A DNA stretch of 64,000 nucleotides from UBA7957 sp965224675 (GCA_965224675.1 CBDDAA010000004.1:2356001-2420000), one strand, 5' to 3'; shown: positions 27,725 through 38,103, counted from the first letter of the stretch. Notes: generated by a model not told the origin, from the letters alone. Made by a program: numbers and translations.

Positions 27725-29069
27725 TTTTAACCTTTATCGTCGCGTAGGTCACGCCGTTTGCTCTTATTCCAGGGCCCAAGGTCGGCATGACAGCAATATT
27801 GATCGTCGCTTCCGTTTTTTGGCTCGATATGTTTTCCACGAAATATTTGATTTCATCAATTCCTGTGAAATCTGTGTTGGGTGTGTAAGTAATCGTGTTG
27901 CCATTGATTACGGCGCTTCCGTTCTCGGGATTCATTGAGATCGAGTGTAACGACAAAGCAGTTGATTGCGGGTCCGTATCATTCATGAGTGGCGCAATGA
28001 TTGCCGCTTTATTTTTAAACGTTACAACGGTATCATCAACCGCGACTGGGGGTGTTGAGTACCAGTCGAGATTAAGCGTCGCAAATGCCGCAGAACCAAT
28101 CGCATCCACAATGGTATAAGGTGCCGATATTGCATCTGGCGGATTGGCGCCTGCTTGCGTAAACGTATAGACGTTGCCCACATTGCTGACATCGATACCC
28201 GCATAGCTAAATGACGACGTTATCGCCAACGCATGGCCATCGGGTGATGAAATGTAATCATCGAAATCAATAACAATCGGATTACTTGCTACCGCTGATC
28301 CCGCTGCAATTTGAGCAATAGGCTTCGTATATTCGGCTACATTTATTGTTGTTAGCGATTGGAATTGCTGACCTTGTGTGTTTATATAATTAATTAAGAA
28401 GGTGGTTTGCCCTTCGAAATTCCCTGTGGGTTTAAACGTAACGGCGCCAGATCCAGGATCAATAGTGACTAACCCATCAGTATTGGTTACATCTACAGAT
28501 ACCAAGGCTAGCGTCTCGAGGTCATTAGCCAGCACATCAATCAACACTGGGTTGGCGTTCTTTGCAATATTGAATGTATCATTGATCGCCGGATTAACAG
28601 GTGCCGATGTATACCCGTCTATCCCGGATGGTGGGCTTGCCTCCGTGACATCGATCAGAATAACTTGCGCAACTCTTGCACCTTCCTCCCTTGAAGTTAG
28701 ATCCACATGGCTATCAGCACTCGTTACAAGCCGCTCGCTATTGTCTGGGTTGCGAATGTACTGTCTATACCAATTTGTTCCTTGTGTGCCATCAAACCAT
28801 GTATCAGCCCCTGAGACAGGTACTTCATCATTAACCAACGCCCAAATCGAGTCCCCATTGCCTGACCCTGGATTTGCCTTAACCAGAACCAAAACACGAC
28901 ATGCGACCCCATTGGGTATGCCGCCGAACGAAATCCGATGCTTACCACCGACATCAGCGTCCGGGGAGACATTAAAGCCGACTGCTTGCGCGTATAATGT
29001 ACCCGCAATCGGATCATCTGGACCTGTTAACAAATCCCAATGCCGGGGTTCGCCCCCCGATTGCAACAA
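27717..29069 (-). CDS. cadherin-like/Ig-like repeat tail protein, 450 aa, TTG start or frameshift product
   Basis: After an N-terminal beta domain, residues ~155-440 hold repeated segments such as VLIDVLANDLETLALVSVDV and AVDDTVVTFKNKAAII, followed by NDTDPQ. These are the signature of bacterial cadherin-like adhesive repeats. The C-terminus is GIRANGVTYATIKVKNA. The first usable start is TTG 29069, with AGGA about 11 bases upstream. The frame overlaps the end of the 1486-aa tail gene by 43 bases, and a G6 run in the overlap would fuse both by a -1 slip. It is probably part of the adsorption apparatus. Confidence 0.65.
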   Translation of the reverse strand: MLQSGGEPRHWDLLTGPDDPIAGTLYAQAVGFNVSPDADVGGKHRISFGGIPNGVACRVLVLVKANPGSGNGDSIWALVNDEVPVSGADTWFDGTQGTNWYRQYIRNPDNSERLVTSADSHVDLTSREEGARVAQVILIDVTEASPPSGIDGYTSAPVNPAINDTFNIAKNANPVLIDVLANDLETLALVSVDVTNTDGLVTIDPGSGAVTFKPTGNFEGQTTFLINYINTQGQQFQSLTTINVAEYTKPIAQIAAGSAVASNPIVIDFDDYISSPDGHALAITSSFSYAGIDVSNVGNVYTFTQAGANPPDAISAPYTIVDAIGSAAFATLNLDWYSTPPVAVDDTVVTFKNKAAIIAPLMNDTDPQSTALSLHSISMNPENGSAVINGNTITYTPNTDFTGIDEIKYFVENISSQKTEATINIAVMPTLGPGIRANGVTYATIKVKNA

Positions 29070-32000
29070 ATAGGAACATTTCCTATCGTCAACACTTCGA
29101 AATATTTCGATGTTAGTGTTCCATCAGATGTTTGCGGTGGAGAATCTTTATATATAAAGTGTCTGACACTCTCTACAACACCTGCACCTTCATCGACGAA
29201 TATGCTCATACTGTCAAGCGAATCTACATCAATTGGCAGCAGCGGAGTTACATTTATCGTATTATTCACTTGTTGCGGATTCGATTGAAGCATGTCCGTA
29301 CCGTCTATGGAGGTTCCGCCTTGCTGGTAGTTGTACATGGTTGGCAATGCCTGATTGGTTTGTTTGCCAGCATTCTCGTACTCATCAACTTTAGCGGTAA
29401 CCATTGCGTCCCATGACCCACCGTATGTTGGGTGCCAGCCTTGATGGACTAATGCGTTAGGATTAATTCTGTTTACTAAATCGAATACAGTCGTACCAAT
29501 TGTCATTGAAAAATTGTCATCCATCTTGTCTTCAAGATCACGCGTTTCGAAACGCGGTATAACGGTTAACGAGTTCTGGCGCTCGAACATTATATCCAAC
29601 GCTTCTATTATTGTGCCGTTCGGCGTATAACGCGAGTACCTATCTACGTTCGTATCCGGGGTAGTCATGTAACACCCACCGACCGCCTCCATTACATTAA
29701 TCAATGTCTCGATGTGAGCCTTTGATCCTCCAAAATTAATATTCAATCCAAAAAGAGTTTTAGTCATTGTGGCCTTTATCTCTGGCACAAATCGATCCCT
29801 CATTAGATTAATAAATTCCTCGTCCCTGCCTGAATAGGGCCCATTGGGCGTTGCGCTTTCTGAGCGCGTCGATTCCTCCGTATTAATCGCAAACAAAGCC
29901 GAATCATTGTTATGTGGCCCAAACACGGCATTAACCATATTAATATAATAAGTAGCCGTTTGATTATCCGTGGCCATATTTGAAGTGATAGCTTTATTTG
30001 TTGGATTACCTGAAAAAACGACCCTTCCTTCGTTTTCGACATATGTTGGACAAATGGACTGAGAAAGCGTCGTCAGACTATCTCCGAATACAGCATCTGA
30101 AACTTCGAAGAGGCAGGGTGTATTTGCGGGTCGCGCTTTATCTAGTATTTGTTGTATTAATCCGATCGCCCAACCGTTGTATACACCCTTTGAATTTTCG
30201 ACATCCTTCCATCGAATATAAAAATGCGCACCGAGCATGTTATTGTTGCCGATTACAGCGTCGAGCTTTGCCAATGATTGCAAAATATGCTGCGCCGATG
30301 ATAGTCCAAAGGACGCTGTACATTGAGCAAAATGGCCAAATCCACCCGTCTTTGTTGTGATTTCTCCTGGTAAATCTTCGATTGCAACCAACGTTGTATT
30401 TTGAGTATACGCTTGCAGCACAGAGATATTCTGTATTCCTGCGTCTCTATAAATAACGTGAGGATTGCTAATTGTCCCCTTAGCACCGACAATCGGTTTT
30501 ACATTGATAGTTACGGTGTTCGCGGTTTGAGCCAGCACCCCTTCGCAGATAGCCGTTATTGTTTGCGCGCCTTCGGCTTGTGTTGCTGTAGCCTCTGCGA
30601 CGGTTATTTGTCCGCTATCTGATATAGCAAAGCCTGCATTTTTAAGATGTTGCAAACGCCACATGCTCGTAATATTTGAATTACCGTCTTGTGGGTCTGT
30701 TGCCACCAACTGGCCCACCACGGTACCAATATTTGCATTTAAGCCGATATCAAATGATTGAGTGGTGAAAATGGGCGCGCTGGCTGGTTTGACTTGACAT
30801 AAATATGTTCGGACATTATCGGTGCTGGGGTTTTTCCCCCAATCTGATGCGAATATTATTCTGTCGCCAAAACTGGTGCAGTTTGCATGCCCTTCAGCGT
30901 AATAATTGCCGTGACTGGTATTGCTATAACACCACAGCATTGCATTTTCTGAATTACCATCCGAGGGTTCTGCGGTAATAGAAAATATGTGTCTCGGCCC
31001 TTCCGGGTCGTCAATAGAAACAACTATATGACCTGGTGTATCAAAACAATAACTCATATGCTGAGACATGCTGTACGGGTTGTTCTGAAATCTATTTGGA
31101 CCACCGCCTATCCGAATAGGTGATTCAACTGGCGTATCAAGTCTAGCTTTAACCAGTTGCCATTCACACTCACCAAAAATTAATGGTGTTACATCATCAA
31201 GATCAAACCCTAACGTTATATGCCCGCTGATTCCAATTGTTTTTAGGTATTGAAAATTAGCGTCATATATATCGTATGACCTGAATCCTGCGAGCGCGTT
31301 TCCCCCTCCGTTTGCATAGCTTGCATTTTTGCTGACTAAAATGTGTTGTCCATCGGGATGGACAGTGACATAGTCATCCAGGATAGAGAATACTTTCTGA
31401 GATAGTGTGTTACCGTTTGAAAGGTCTAATAAAAAACATTCCCATTGACCATCTAATCTTTTTATTTGTATGACGACACGGGTGCCGTCTCTTGAAATTA
31501 GCCCCTGTGTTCTGCCGATAGAAACATCTGTTCCACCTGACGAAATAGCACTACCCGATAAATCGCCGCTAGAAAACTGCTTTATTAACGTCTCAGCTGA
31601 ATCATCAACGTTTACTTTAATTAGTCGTTTCGGATCCTGCTTATCACATCCCAACACGTGATTGGCATCACCTGGAATTGCTCTGGGGAAATACGCATTG
31701 TTACCAATAACCCTGCTAAACCCTCCGTCTAAATCCCACAGATTTGTATACCATGATGAGGACGGAAATCTCTGATTATCGGAGAGTATATTTTGAAATT
31801 GCGCGTAAATGTGTCGCAAACCCTGTTGTCCAGAATCCGCACCTGCATTTGCGGCAATCGTTTTATCGGTTATACGTTTGAATTGATTCGGTGTACCAGG
31901 CACATCGGAATATGATAAATACGCAGGTTCGGCATGAGAAACTGGGGCGTTTTCGGGGATCGATGATCTTTTTGGATAGTACCGTTGCATGCTGGGCGCA

Positions 32001-33487
32001 GATGAGACGCTCGGTATACCAACTGGAATAGTTGGTGGCTTGTATAACGACGCCCCAAATTCGTGTGCGCCAATATCTGGTGATGGCCCTATGATCGGTA
32101 TGCCAGGCAGCAAACCCACGCTCGTGCCTGCATCTATCGCTGAATCAGCGGCAGGTAGTTTTAGGAATCCTGAAGAATCAAAACCCTCCCATGTCGCGTG
32201 GAAGGACGACAAAATCTGGCTTGCGTTTGAATTGAGTGATAGATCCCAACTATTATTTGTGCCGTTGAATGAACCGTAGTTCCCCGCTGAGATGTTATCT
32301 AAATCTAGATTATTCTGCGCATGGGCATTGTTGTTGTTTGAGCCGTCCGCATACATAAAACCGTTTTCGCATTCCAGACTAGTGTTATTATGATAACTAA
32401 ATGGTGTGTCTGGAGTTGACTCATTGTTGTTTATGCCGAACGACCTGGCACGGAAAAAACTACAGAGATAAACCTTGCTGCCACCCGAGGATGATCCACC
32501 TCCTGCTTTTACACCCATACCGTCCCCGGCACCGCCTTTACCGACGAACCCCAGAAAACAATTACGTAAAGTGGTGTCGTGCCCTTGCCAAAAATCAATG
32601 CAGTCATCACCAATGCCGAGCACTATTGATCGCTCGATCGTATTATTTGATCCTGCATTGTTGTCAGATATTACCAATCCATTGCTGTGCTCCCCGTCCG
32701 TTAGCGAATCCCATGACCCAATCACCAGCGAATCACGAATAATTCCGTTTGTTGTATTTTTGAATGTCCCCTGATTTTGAATGTTCCAAAGAATGCATTC
32801 GTCAACAAGCGGTGAATCAACATCCTGCATCAAAAACGCCACGTATCGAGTGTTTGATATCTCTATACGGCGCATATTAAACCCGTCGCGAGTGGTTACC
32901 CAGACGCGATGATTATTCCCTGAACCGAGCGGGCTGCCATCGCCTTCTAATCGCGCCGGTGTGCCTAGATTAAACCAGTCCTCTGGGTGTGTCTCGATCG
33001 CAGCATGACCGTTGGCTACCCAGGCACCTGTGTGCTTATACTGACCACCCCTGAGCAGTATTCTACCTCCTTCTTGGGCCGCTGCGTCTAACTCTGCCTG
33101 ACTCGATACAATGGCAGTGTGCGTGGGTAATTGAAATATTCGAGTATCACCGTGCACTTGCACATCGAAGGTGGTTGATGCTGTATGCCCATCACTGTCG
33201 GATAGTGTCGCAGTGATTGTAGACACCTGCGGAGCCAACCCATATATTTTTACAGCACAATAAACCCGCTGCAATGCTCCCGCTGCCGGAATTAGAGACG
33301 CATTTATACTGGGTGACAATGAATAATTGCCGTCTAGTGATACTGCATCCGATAATACATGCCCGGTTGTTACTTCAAAATCAACAGTAAAAAATGATTG
33401 ATTGCCCGTGTAGTCAACCAACACCTGCACAATCGCAACCAGAGGAGGTTTTGGAATAGAGATTGGGGCAGCTGATAGAGTAGTCAT
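29027..33487 (-). CDS. multi-domain polysaccharide-degrading tail protein: beta-helix, propeller, cadherin-like and TIM-barrel, 1486 aa
   Basis: After a beta N-terminus, residues ~120-480 form a right-handed beta-helix of polysaccharide-lyase type (ILLRGGQYKHTG; NNTIERSIVLGIGDDCIDFW; PDIGAHEFG). Residues ~500-900 look like a TolB-type beta-propeller (HPDGQHILVSKN; HANCTSFGDRIIFASDWG). Residues ~905-1005 are cadherin-like (FDIGLNANIGTVVGQLVATD). Residues ~1020-1440 look like a glycoside-hydrolase TIM barrel (RWKDVENSKGVYNGW; ALFAINTEES). This would be a composite depolymerase that digests a capsule or exopolysaccharide during adsorption. The domain calls rest on motif recognition, not alignment. 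Confidence 0.7.
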   Translation of the reverse strand: MTTLSAAPISIPKPPLVAIVQVLVDYTGNQSFFTVDFEVTTGHVLSDAVSLDGNYSLSPSINASLIPAAGALQRVYCAVKIYGLAPQVSTITATLSDSDGHTASTTFDVQVHGDTRIFQLPTHTAIVSSQAELDAAAQEGGRILLRGGQYKHTGAWVANGHAAIETHPEDWFNLGTPARLEGDGSPLGSGNNHRVWVTTRDGFNMRRIEISNTRYVAFLMQDVDSPLVDECILWNIQNQGTFKNTTNGIIRDSLVIGSWDSLTDGEHSNGLVISDNNAGSNNTIERSIVLGIGDDCIDFWQGHDTTLRNCFLGFVGKGGAGDGMGVKAGGGSSSGGSKVYLCSFFRARSFGINNNESTPDTPFSYHNNTSLECENGFMYADGSNNNNAHAQNNLDLDNISAGNYGSFNGTNNSWDLSLNSNASQILSSFHATWEGFDSSGFLKLPAADSAIDAGTSVGLLPGIPIIGPSPDIGAHEFGASLYKPPTIPVGIPSVSSAPSMQRYYPKRSSIPENAPVSHAEPAYLSYSDVPGTPNQFKRITDKTIAANAGADSGQQGLRHIYAQFQNILSDNQRFPSSSWYTNLWDLDGGFSRVIGNNAYFPRAIPGDANHVLGCDKQDPKRLIKVNVDDSAETLIKQFSSGDLSGSAISSGGTDVSIGRTQGLISRDGTRVVIQIKRLDGQWECFLLDLSNGNTLSQKVFSILDDYVTVHPDGQHILVSKNASYANGGGNALAGFRSYDIYDANFQYLKTIGISGHITLGFDLDDVTPLIFGECEWQLVKARLDTPVESPIRIGGGPNRFQNNPYSMSQHMSYCFDTPGHIVVSIDDPEGPRHIFSITAEPSDGNSENAMLWCYSNTSHGNYYAEGHANCTSFGDRIIFASDWGKNPSTDNVRTYLCQVKPASAPIFTTQSFDIGLNANIGTVVGQLVATDPQDGNSNITSMWRLQHLKNAGFAISDSGQITVAEATATQAEGAQTITAICEGVLAQTANTVTINVKPIVGAKGTISNPHVIYRDAGIQNISVLQAYTQNTTLVAIEDLPGEITTKTGGFGHFAQCTASFGLSSAQHILQSLAKLDAVIGNNNMLGAHFYIRWKDVENSKGVYNGWAIGLIQQILDKARPANTPCLFEVSDAVFGDSLTTLSQSICPTYVENEGRVVFSGNPTNKAITSNMATDNQTATYYINMVNAVFGPHNNDSALFAINTEESTRSESATPNGPYSGRDEEFINLMRDRFVPEIKATMTKTLFGLNINFGGSKAHIETLINVMEAVGGCYMTTPDTNVDRYSRYTPNGTIIEALDIMFERQNSLTVIPRFETRDLEDKMDDNFSMTIGTTVFDLVNRINPNALVHQGWHPTYGGSWDAMVTAKVDEYENAGKQTNQALPTMYNYQQGGTSIDGTDMLQSNPQQVNNTINVTPLLPIDVDSLDSMSIFVDEGAGVVESVRHFIYKDSPPQTSDGTLTSKYFEVLTIGNVPICCNRGANPGIGIC

Positions 33488-33490
33488 GGC

Positions 33491-34033
33491 TTAACGAGTA
33501 TCGACGTGCAATTTAAATTGAATATAGCGAGCAACAATAATCTGTCCTGTCTGCAAGAGCATCCATGATTGAGCGCTGAGATCCTGATTAACGGTGTGCC
33601 ATCGAGCTTCTAACGTTTGTATTCCATCAACAACGAGAGTAGTCGTTGCCGGACCGTAGACAATGGAGCCTACGTCAAATACTTCGCTGATAAATATAAA
33701 TTCGGGGACCAGGTATGCGCACTCCGTGGTGGGTGGTTCACCGCAAATTGAGGCTGGTCTCAGATTATCCGAAAGGTCGATATAGCAGTTGATTTTCTGG
33801 CCCGGCCATCCGAGCGCTTTAAGATCGATATCCAAACCATTGACGAGTGTGGTCTGGCCGGTGATCGGTGGCGTGGTGATCTTGGGTACTACGGGTTTGC
33901 TCCACAGCCGCTTGCCTTTTTTAAACTGATAAGGAGCAAAACCTGCGGGGCTGTCTCGATTTGCCTTATGCCCATCACCATCCAGATAGCGAACCAATTG
34001 TTTTAATCCTATCTCACTGCTCTGTGTGGGCAT
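33491..34033 (-). CDS. beta-rich structural protein, 180 aa
   Basis: The protein follows the large terminase with a TAATG overlap. A basic N-terminal part (YLDGDGHKANRDSPAGFAPY) is followed by a beta-rich domain that includes DIDLKALGWPGQKINCYIDL and ends LHVDTR. It lies between terminase and the giant tail protein, so it is probably a minor virion or tail connector protein. No family is recognised. Confidence 0.5.
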   Translation of the reverse strand: MPTQSSEIGLKQLVRYLDGDGHKANRDSPAGFAPYQFKKGKRLWSKPVVPKITTPPITGQTTLVNGLDIDLKALGWPGQKINCYIDLSDNLRPASICGEPPTTECAYLVPEFIFISEVFDVGSIVYGPATTTLVVDGIQTLEARWHTVNQDLSAQSWMLLQTGQIIVARYIQFKLHVDTR

Positions 34034-35490
34034 TAATAGCTCGGCATGACGTCTGGTTCGATGGATTTATTGTGCATATTCATCGCCGCTGAAACAGGGT
34101 ATGCAAATGTTATAGCAAGCGCGTCACCGCAGTCAGGTGATTGAAAACCTCTTTTTTTCATATCTTCCTTCGATTCCAGTAACATTAACATGCGTTTTTT
34201 GTCGTAACTATAAGTCGGACTTATCAGGTCCTGAAAAAGATCGCCATCATCTCCAGGTATATCCCCGGTTTTTAACCACTCCGCCATTCGCGCCCACATT
34301 TCAATGCGTTTGTTGTAGAACGTTTGCCGGTTTTCTGGGTCAGGTTTTGCGCTACCCAGGACCTCTTCTACCGTAAACCCTAGCTCGCGGAGCTTATCAA
34401 CCACTCCGCCGCCGACACCCACACCATCGACCAGCAAAATGTCCGGTGTATAATTACGCGCATTTGCACCAACCCATGCTGATAGCTCCATCAAATCCAT
34501 TGACGGCAATTTGATTAGAGGTAGTAAATGCCTGCCTTCCCTGAGCGCAATAACAGACATGTCGCCACCGTACCGGGCAACATCAACACCCATGATCCGT
34601 GGTGAGCCAAACACAGCCTCCAGTGAACGCTGTTGAGCGGCTTCAACTAAGTCATTGCCAATTAATTGTGTTGAGCCTTGTTTTGGAAACTGCCCTTTTA
34701 CTCTGATCAGAAAAAAATCCGAGTCCTCTCCGTAATCGAGCCGCCATTTCTCTATTTCCTTTTTGTTCGTCAGCTTCGCGGTTCGTGAATCTATCTGGCG
34801 ATGCCACCATCGCTTCCTGAACCGTCCAAAACACTCGCGAAATCGACCTGTATTGAGTGTTGGATTACCGTAGACAAACCACATTGCGCGAGGTGTTGTC
34901 ATAGCGCCTTCCGTGACTTCCCAGATTTTGTCAGGTATTGCTGATGCTTCGTCGTAGATTACAAGGACATGCTCTGCATGCAGTCCCGCGAATGACTCTG
35001 ACGAATGTTCTGTATTGGGTATTGCATTAATAGTCCACGTCTCCGGGTGTTTGACGTGGAAAAAACTGGTCGCAGTCCATTTAAACCAGTGCTTATTGAT
35101 TATTCGCTTATGCCAGACCGCCAGTTCACGCCAGGTTTTTGTCCTTAATTGCGGTTGCGTGTTTGCTGTTACAACCCCTGATATGTGAGGTCGTGTTGAT
35201 GCCGCCCACAATATAATAAAGGCGGTTTGGGCTGACTTTCCGATCCCGTGGCCAGAGGCTGTTGCATCCCTTATCACGTAGCCAGTAGGATCAGCTTTGA
35301 TAGCGTCCCCAATAGCTATTAACTGCTTTTTCTGCCACTCATCCGGGCCATCTGGGAAATCCTCCAACGGTCCCGGCTCCCCCCAAGGGAAGGCAAACAT
35401 AACAAACCCATAGGGATCGTCATAGTAGTGAGCAATTTCCTTGGTGAGTTCTTGTTCCGGAGTAAGAGACCCCGGAACAACGGCGAGCAT
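34033..35490 (-). CDS. terL: terminase large subunit
   Basis: The 485-residue protein is the packaging motor. The ATPase half shows Walker A at ATASGHGIGKSA and Walker B at LVIYDEAS. The C-terminal nuclease shows an RNase H-like acidic pattern (IMGVDVARYGGDMSVIAL; ILLVDGVGVGGGVVDKLREL). It translocates DNA into the prohead and cuts the concatemer. It starts five bases after the small terminase stop and shares TAATG with the next gene. Confidence 0.9.
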   Translation of the reverse strand: MLAVVPGSLTPEQELTKEIAHYYDDPYGFVMFAFPWGEPGPLEDFPDGPDEWQKKQLIAIGDAIKADPTGYVIRDATASGHGIGKSAQTAFIILWAASTRPHISGVVTANTQPQLRTKTWRELAVWHKRIINKHWFKWTATSFFHVKHPETWTINAIPNTEHSSESFAGLHAEHVLVIYDEASAIPDKIWEVTEGAMTTPRAMWFVYGNPTLNTGRFRECFGRFRKRWWHRQIDSRTAKLTNKKEIEKWRLDYGEDSDFFLIRVKGQFPKQGSTQLIGNDLVEAAQQRSLEAVFGSPRIMGVDVARYGGDMSVIALREGRHLLPLIKLPSMDLMELSAWVGANARNYTPDILLVDGVGVGGGVVDKLRELGFTVEEVLGSAKPDPENRQTFYNKRIEMWARMAEWLKTGDIPGDDGDLFQDLISPTYSYDKKRMLMLLESKEDMKKRGFQSPDCGDALAITFAYPVSAAMNMHNKSIEPDVMPSY

Positions 35491-35495
35491 TATCC

Positions 35496-36071
35496 TTATC
35501 CTTTAGCTTTTTCAGCCCGTTTTCTGGCCGCAACAAGTTCTTCTACCAAATAGCCGTCTGCAGCGATTTCGAGCCTTTCTTTATATGCCTGCACATCAAC
35601 GTGCTTACCCATGTTGACTAAGTTTGTTTGTTTACATGGCAACTTTATTTTCTTGATGACAGTTTCTATGGCCTCTTCGTCATCGCCTAACTCGGTGATC
35701 GTTGCCACATCAATTCCGGACAACGTCCGGGTGAAAGCATCGGGCCAGTCCTTTATCGGTAAAAGTCGTTCATCTGAACCAAACAAATCCTTATAGTTAA
35801 GCGAATCAATCTCCATATGGCGCTGTAGGATATAATCAGCGTCGATTGCTAACCGGGTTGTTCTCCTCTCTGTCTGCTCAATGACCTCTCTTAATATTCT
35901 TGGATCATTTAGCATTTTGTAGGCTTGCCCACGAGCATTGCGCGTAGAATAACCAGCTCTAATTGCTGCTGCCGAACCATTCCTCGTTTCGTCCGCCAAA
36001 TACTCCGCGACAAACATCTTCATCTGAGCTGAAAGTGGTTTATCAGCTCGACGGGAATTTTTACTTGGCAT
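35496..36071 (-). CDS. terS: terminase small subunit
   Basis: This 191-residue protein matches the Terminase_2 family: LSAQMKMFVAEYLADETRNG, then AAAIRAGYSTRNARGQAYKM as the helix-turn-helix that binds the packaging site, then LREVIEQTERRTTRLAIDAD and a helical oligomerisation part. It recruits the large subunit to phage DNA. It lies between a tailspike gene and terL on one operon. Confidence 0.9.
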   Translation of the reverse strand: MPSKNSRRADKPLSAQMKMFVAEYLADETRNGSAAAIRAGYSTRNARGQAYKMLNDPRILREVIEQTERRTTRLAIDADYILQRHMEIDSLNYKDLFGSDERLLPIKDWPDAFTRTLSGIDVATITELGDDEEAIETVIKKIKLPCKQTNLVNMGKHVDVQAYKERLEIAADGYLVEELVAARKRAEKAKG

Positions 36072-36082
36072 ATCAAATTACG

Positions 36083-37801
36083 CTAGAAACTACGGCTCGT
36101 CTCGTACCAAATGCCAGAGGACCGTTTAAAAGTTATGAATCCGTTGGCGTTTGCCGTGGCGTCTAACCCATCTCGTAGTCTTATCTTGCCGCTATCATTC
36201 TTGAGCGTAACATACGTTGACATCCTAACCTCTAGTGTGTCGTTCTTTGCTAGATTCCCTGTAAACTCAGTTACATCTGTTGTAGCAGTGTAGCCAGCTA
36301 ATGATACGGAATAGACAGAGTGACCTTGAGCCACTCTAAACCCAAGCCCGGTAAGATCGACTGATCCTGCGTTAGGTGTCGTTTGCTCCTGTGTCTTAGC
36401 GCTCACGCCAAGTGCGTCGATGACAACACTGGAAAAATCACCGTCAAGTTGCGAATCTGGATCGGCCCACCCAGTCAGATCACAGGCTGTGATTGAAACG
36501 TTATCGAAGACGGGTTCTAGCGGTGTTGGGGGTGATACAATATCAGGCTCTCGCCTAATCCCTTTTGTTAGAATAGGGTTATATGGTACAGAGATTTTAT
36601 ATCTGATATTTTTTTGCAAACCGTTGCCAGGTGATCTTAATCGCACTGCAAATTTATTACCCACTGCTACCGTTACGGGCATTGGATCTGTCACAGATCC
36701 ACGGATAGTGCAATTAGATGCTTTACCAATAACAAATCCCTCGCCGATGAAATCTCGGACCCGCACATTGATGTCTGAGTTTTTCACTTCGTTGACCGGC
36801 CCAATTGACGCGCCAATCTGAAATCCGTGCGTATCGAGATCTACATTTACATTATCGCATTCGTCCATGTATATACCTGATCGAGTTGCTCCAACGAACG
36901 GCAGTGTCTCACCGGAGTAATCATGTCTTACGAAGCCACTGACGCTGCTATCCCTGACCCCCCGTGTCAACACTCCACGACGCGTTTTACTTTTAGTTAT
37001 AATATCTACTTTTGCTGTGATGTCGCTTATCAAGTCTTCGCCAAAATGTCCATGGGCGGCGGAAAATCCCGTGCCATCACCGATAGCGACAACACCGACA
37101 TCGATGTGCCGGCAGGACTGGAATGTATGGTTTGGCTCAATATCAACACCACCCGGCATATAAAGCCCTTCCACATACCCACCAACATTGATTGATTTTA
37201 CTTGGGCTTTTATCCGCTCGCCCGATGCAACAGTTAATGCATTGCGCCCATCAGATACGGAGTTTTCAGCGTGTATGGCAAACTTCAGATCTTCTGACTG
37301 GCCCGATGCTGATAAAAAATCCGATTGCCCAACATACACTGCGTCTCCGCGCATTTCCTTTGCTATTAATTTAAATTTTGATCGCTTGCATCCAGCAACG
37401 CCAATAATATGATTGTGTTGCTGATCAGTCTGATTTATCCTGTTTCCGTTTGCTCTTATTTTTACATCTATGTCCTCGCAGCCTTTAAATACCAGACCAA
37501 TGTAGGCATTACTAAACAATGGTACGCTGGGATGTCGTGCATTAACTTTTAGCGTCCCGACGCAAATAATTCGGGTGCCTTCGTGCCCATCGAAAACATG
37601 ACCTGCTATCCACCACGTGCCTTTTGGTATATATAGAGTTTGACCTTCCACCTCCGTTATTGCTTTTTCCATGGCCGCCAGATCATTGGAAACTGTACCG
37701 TCGGCTCCGAATTCTCTCAAATCTCGGAATTGTGAAAATTTACCAGCATGGTTTGATCCTACGTTGCCATCCCAACCCATGCAGCTACCAGCGCTCATCA
37801 A
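36083..37801 (-). CDS. tailspike with pectate-lyase-like beta-helix, 572 aa
   Basis: The N-terminus FRDLREFGADGTVSND followed by LYIPKGTWWIAG is the standard entry into a pectate-lyase-type right-handed beta-helix. Repeated short beta segments follow to about residue 370 (GVLTRGVRDSSVSGFV; GIYMDECDNVNVDLDTHGF). The C-terminus (GFITFKRSSGIWYETSRSF) resembles trimerisation ends of spikes. It probably recognises and cleaves a surface polysaccharide. It is the second likely depolymerase of this phage and precedes the terminase genes. Confidence 0.75.
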   Translation of the reverse strand: MMSAGSCMGWDGNVGSNHAGKFSQFRDLREFGADGTVSNDLAAMEKAITEVEGQTLYIPKGTWWIAGHVFDGHEGTRIICVGTLKVNARHPSVPLFSNAYIGLVFKGCEDIDVKIRANGNRINQTDQQHNHIIGVAGCKRSKFKLIAKEMRGDAVYVGQSDFLSASGQSEDLKFAIHAENSVSDGRNALTVASGERIKAQVKSINVGGYVEGLYMPGGVDIEPNHTFQSCRHIDVGVVAIGDGTGFSAAHGHFGEDLISDITAKVDIITKSKTRRGVLTRGVRDSSVSGFVRHDYSGETLPFVGATRSGIYMDECDNVNVDLDTHGFQIGASIGPVNEVKNSDINVRVRDFIGEGFVIGKASNCTIRGSVTDPMPVTVAVGNKFAVRLRSPGNGLQKNIRYKISVPYNPILTKGIRREPDIVSPPTPLEPVFDNVSITACDLTGWADPDSQLDGDFSSVVIDALGVSAKTQEQTTPNAGSVDLTGLGFRVAQGHSVYSVSLAGYTATTDVTEFTGNLAKNDTLEVRMSTYVTLKNDSGKIRLRDGLDATANANGFITFKRSSGIWYETSRSF

Positions 37802-38103
37802 TTAATCTCCGTTATTATGTAACTAAAGACTGATGCCGAGCTGAGTTTTATCGATGAAAACACACCGGATATTTTTTTGGGAATTCCTTTCCCTCCGATC
37901 ATCTCTATACTGCCATCGATTGGCAAATACCCCAGATCGACATCAGTTGTCCTATCGTCGTCATCAACCTGGTGGTACGGTTGTACCTCTATGGTGACAT
38001 TATCGTTACCAGTCACTGATATCTGATAACACGTGTATTGTTGTTGAACAGGCACTATTTCAGATGTAACGCCAGAGTTACATCGATGCATTCGGATTGT
38101 CAT
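37798..38103 (-). CDS. small beta-rich protein before tailspike, 101 aa
   Basis: The start MTIRMHRCNSGVTSEIVPVQ and the strand-rich remainder (QQYTCYQISVTGNDNVTIEV) look like a small structural domain. Its stop overlaps the tailspike ATG by 4 bases. A terminator lies just downstream of the small genes upstream of it, so it is probably the first gene of the late transcript. A role as spike adaptor is possible but only inferred. Confidence 0.5.
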   Translation of the reverse strand: MTIRMHRCNSGVTSEIVPVQQQYTCYQISVTGNDNVTIEVQPYHQVDDDDRTTDVDLGYLPIDGSIEMIGGKGIPKKISGVFSSIKLSSASVFSYIITEIN

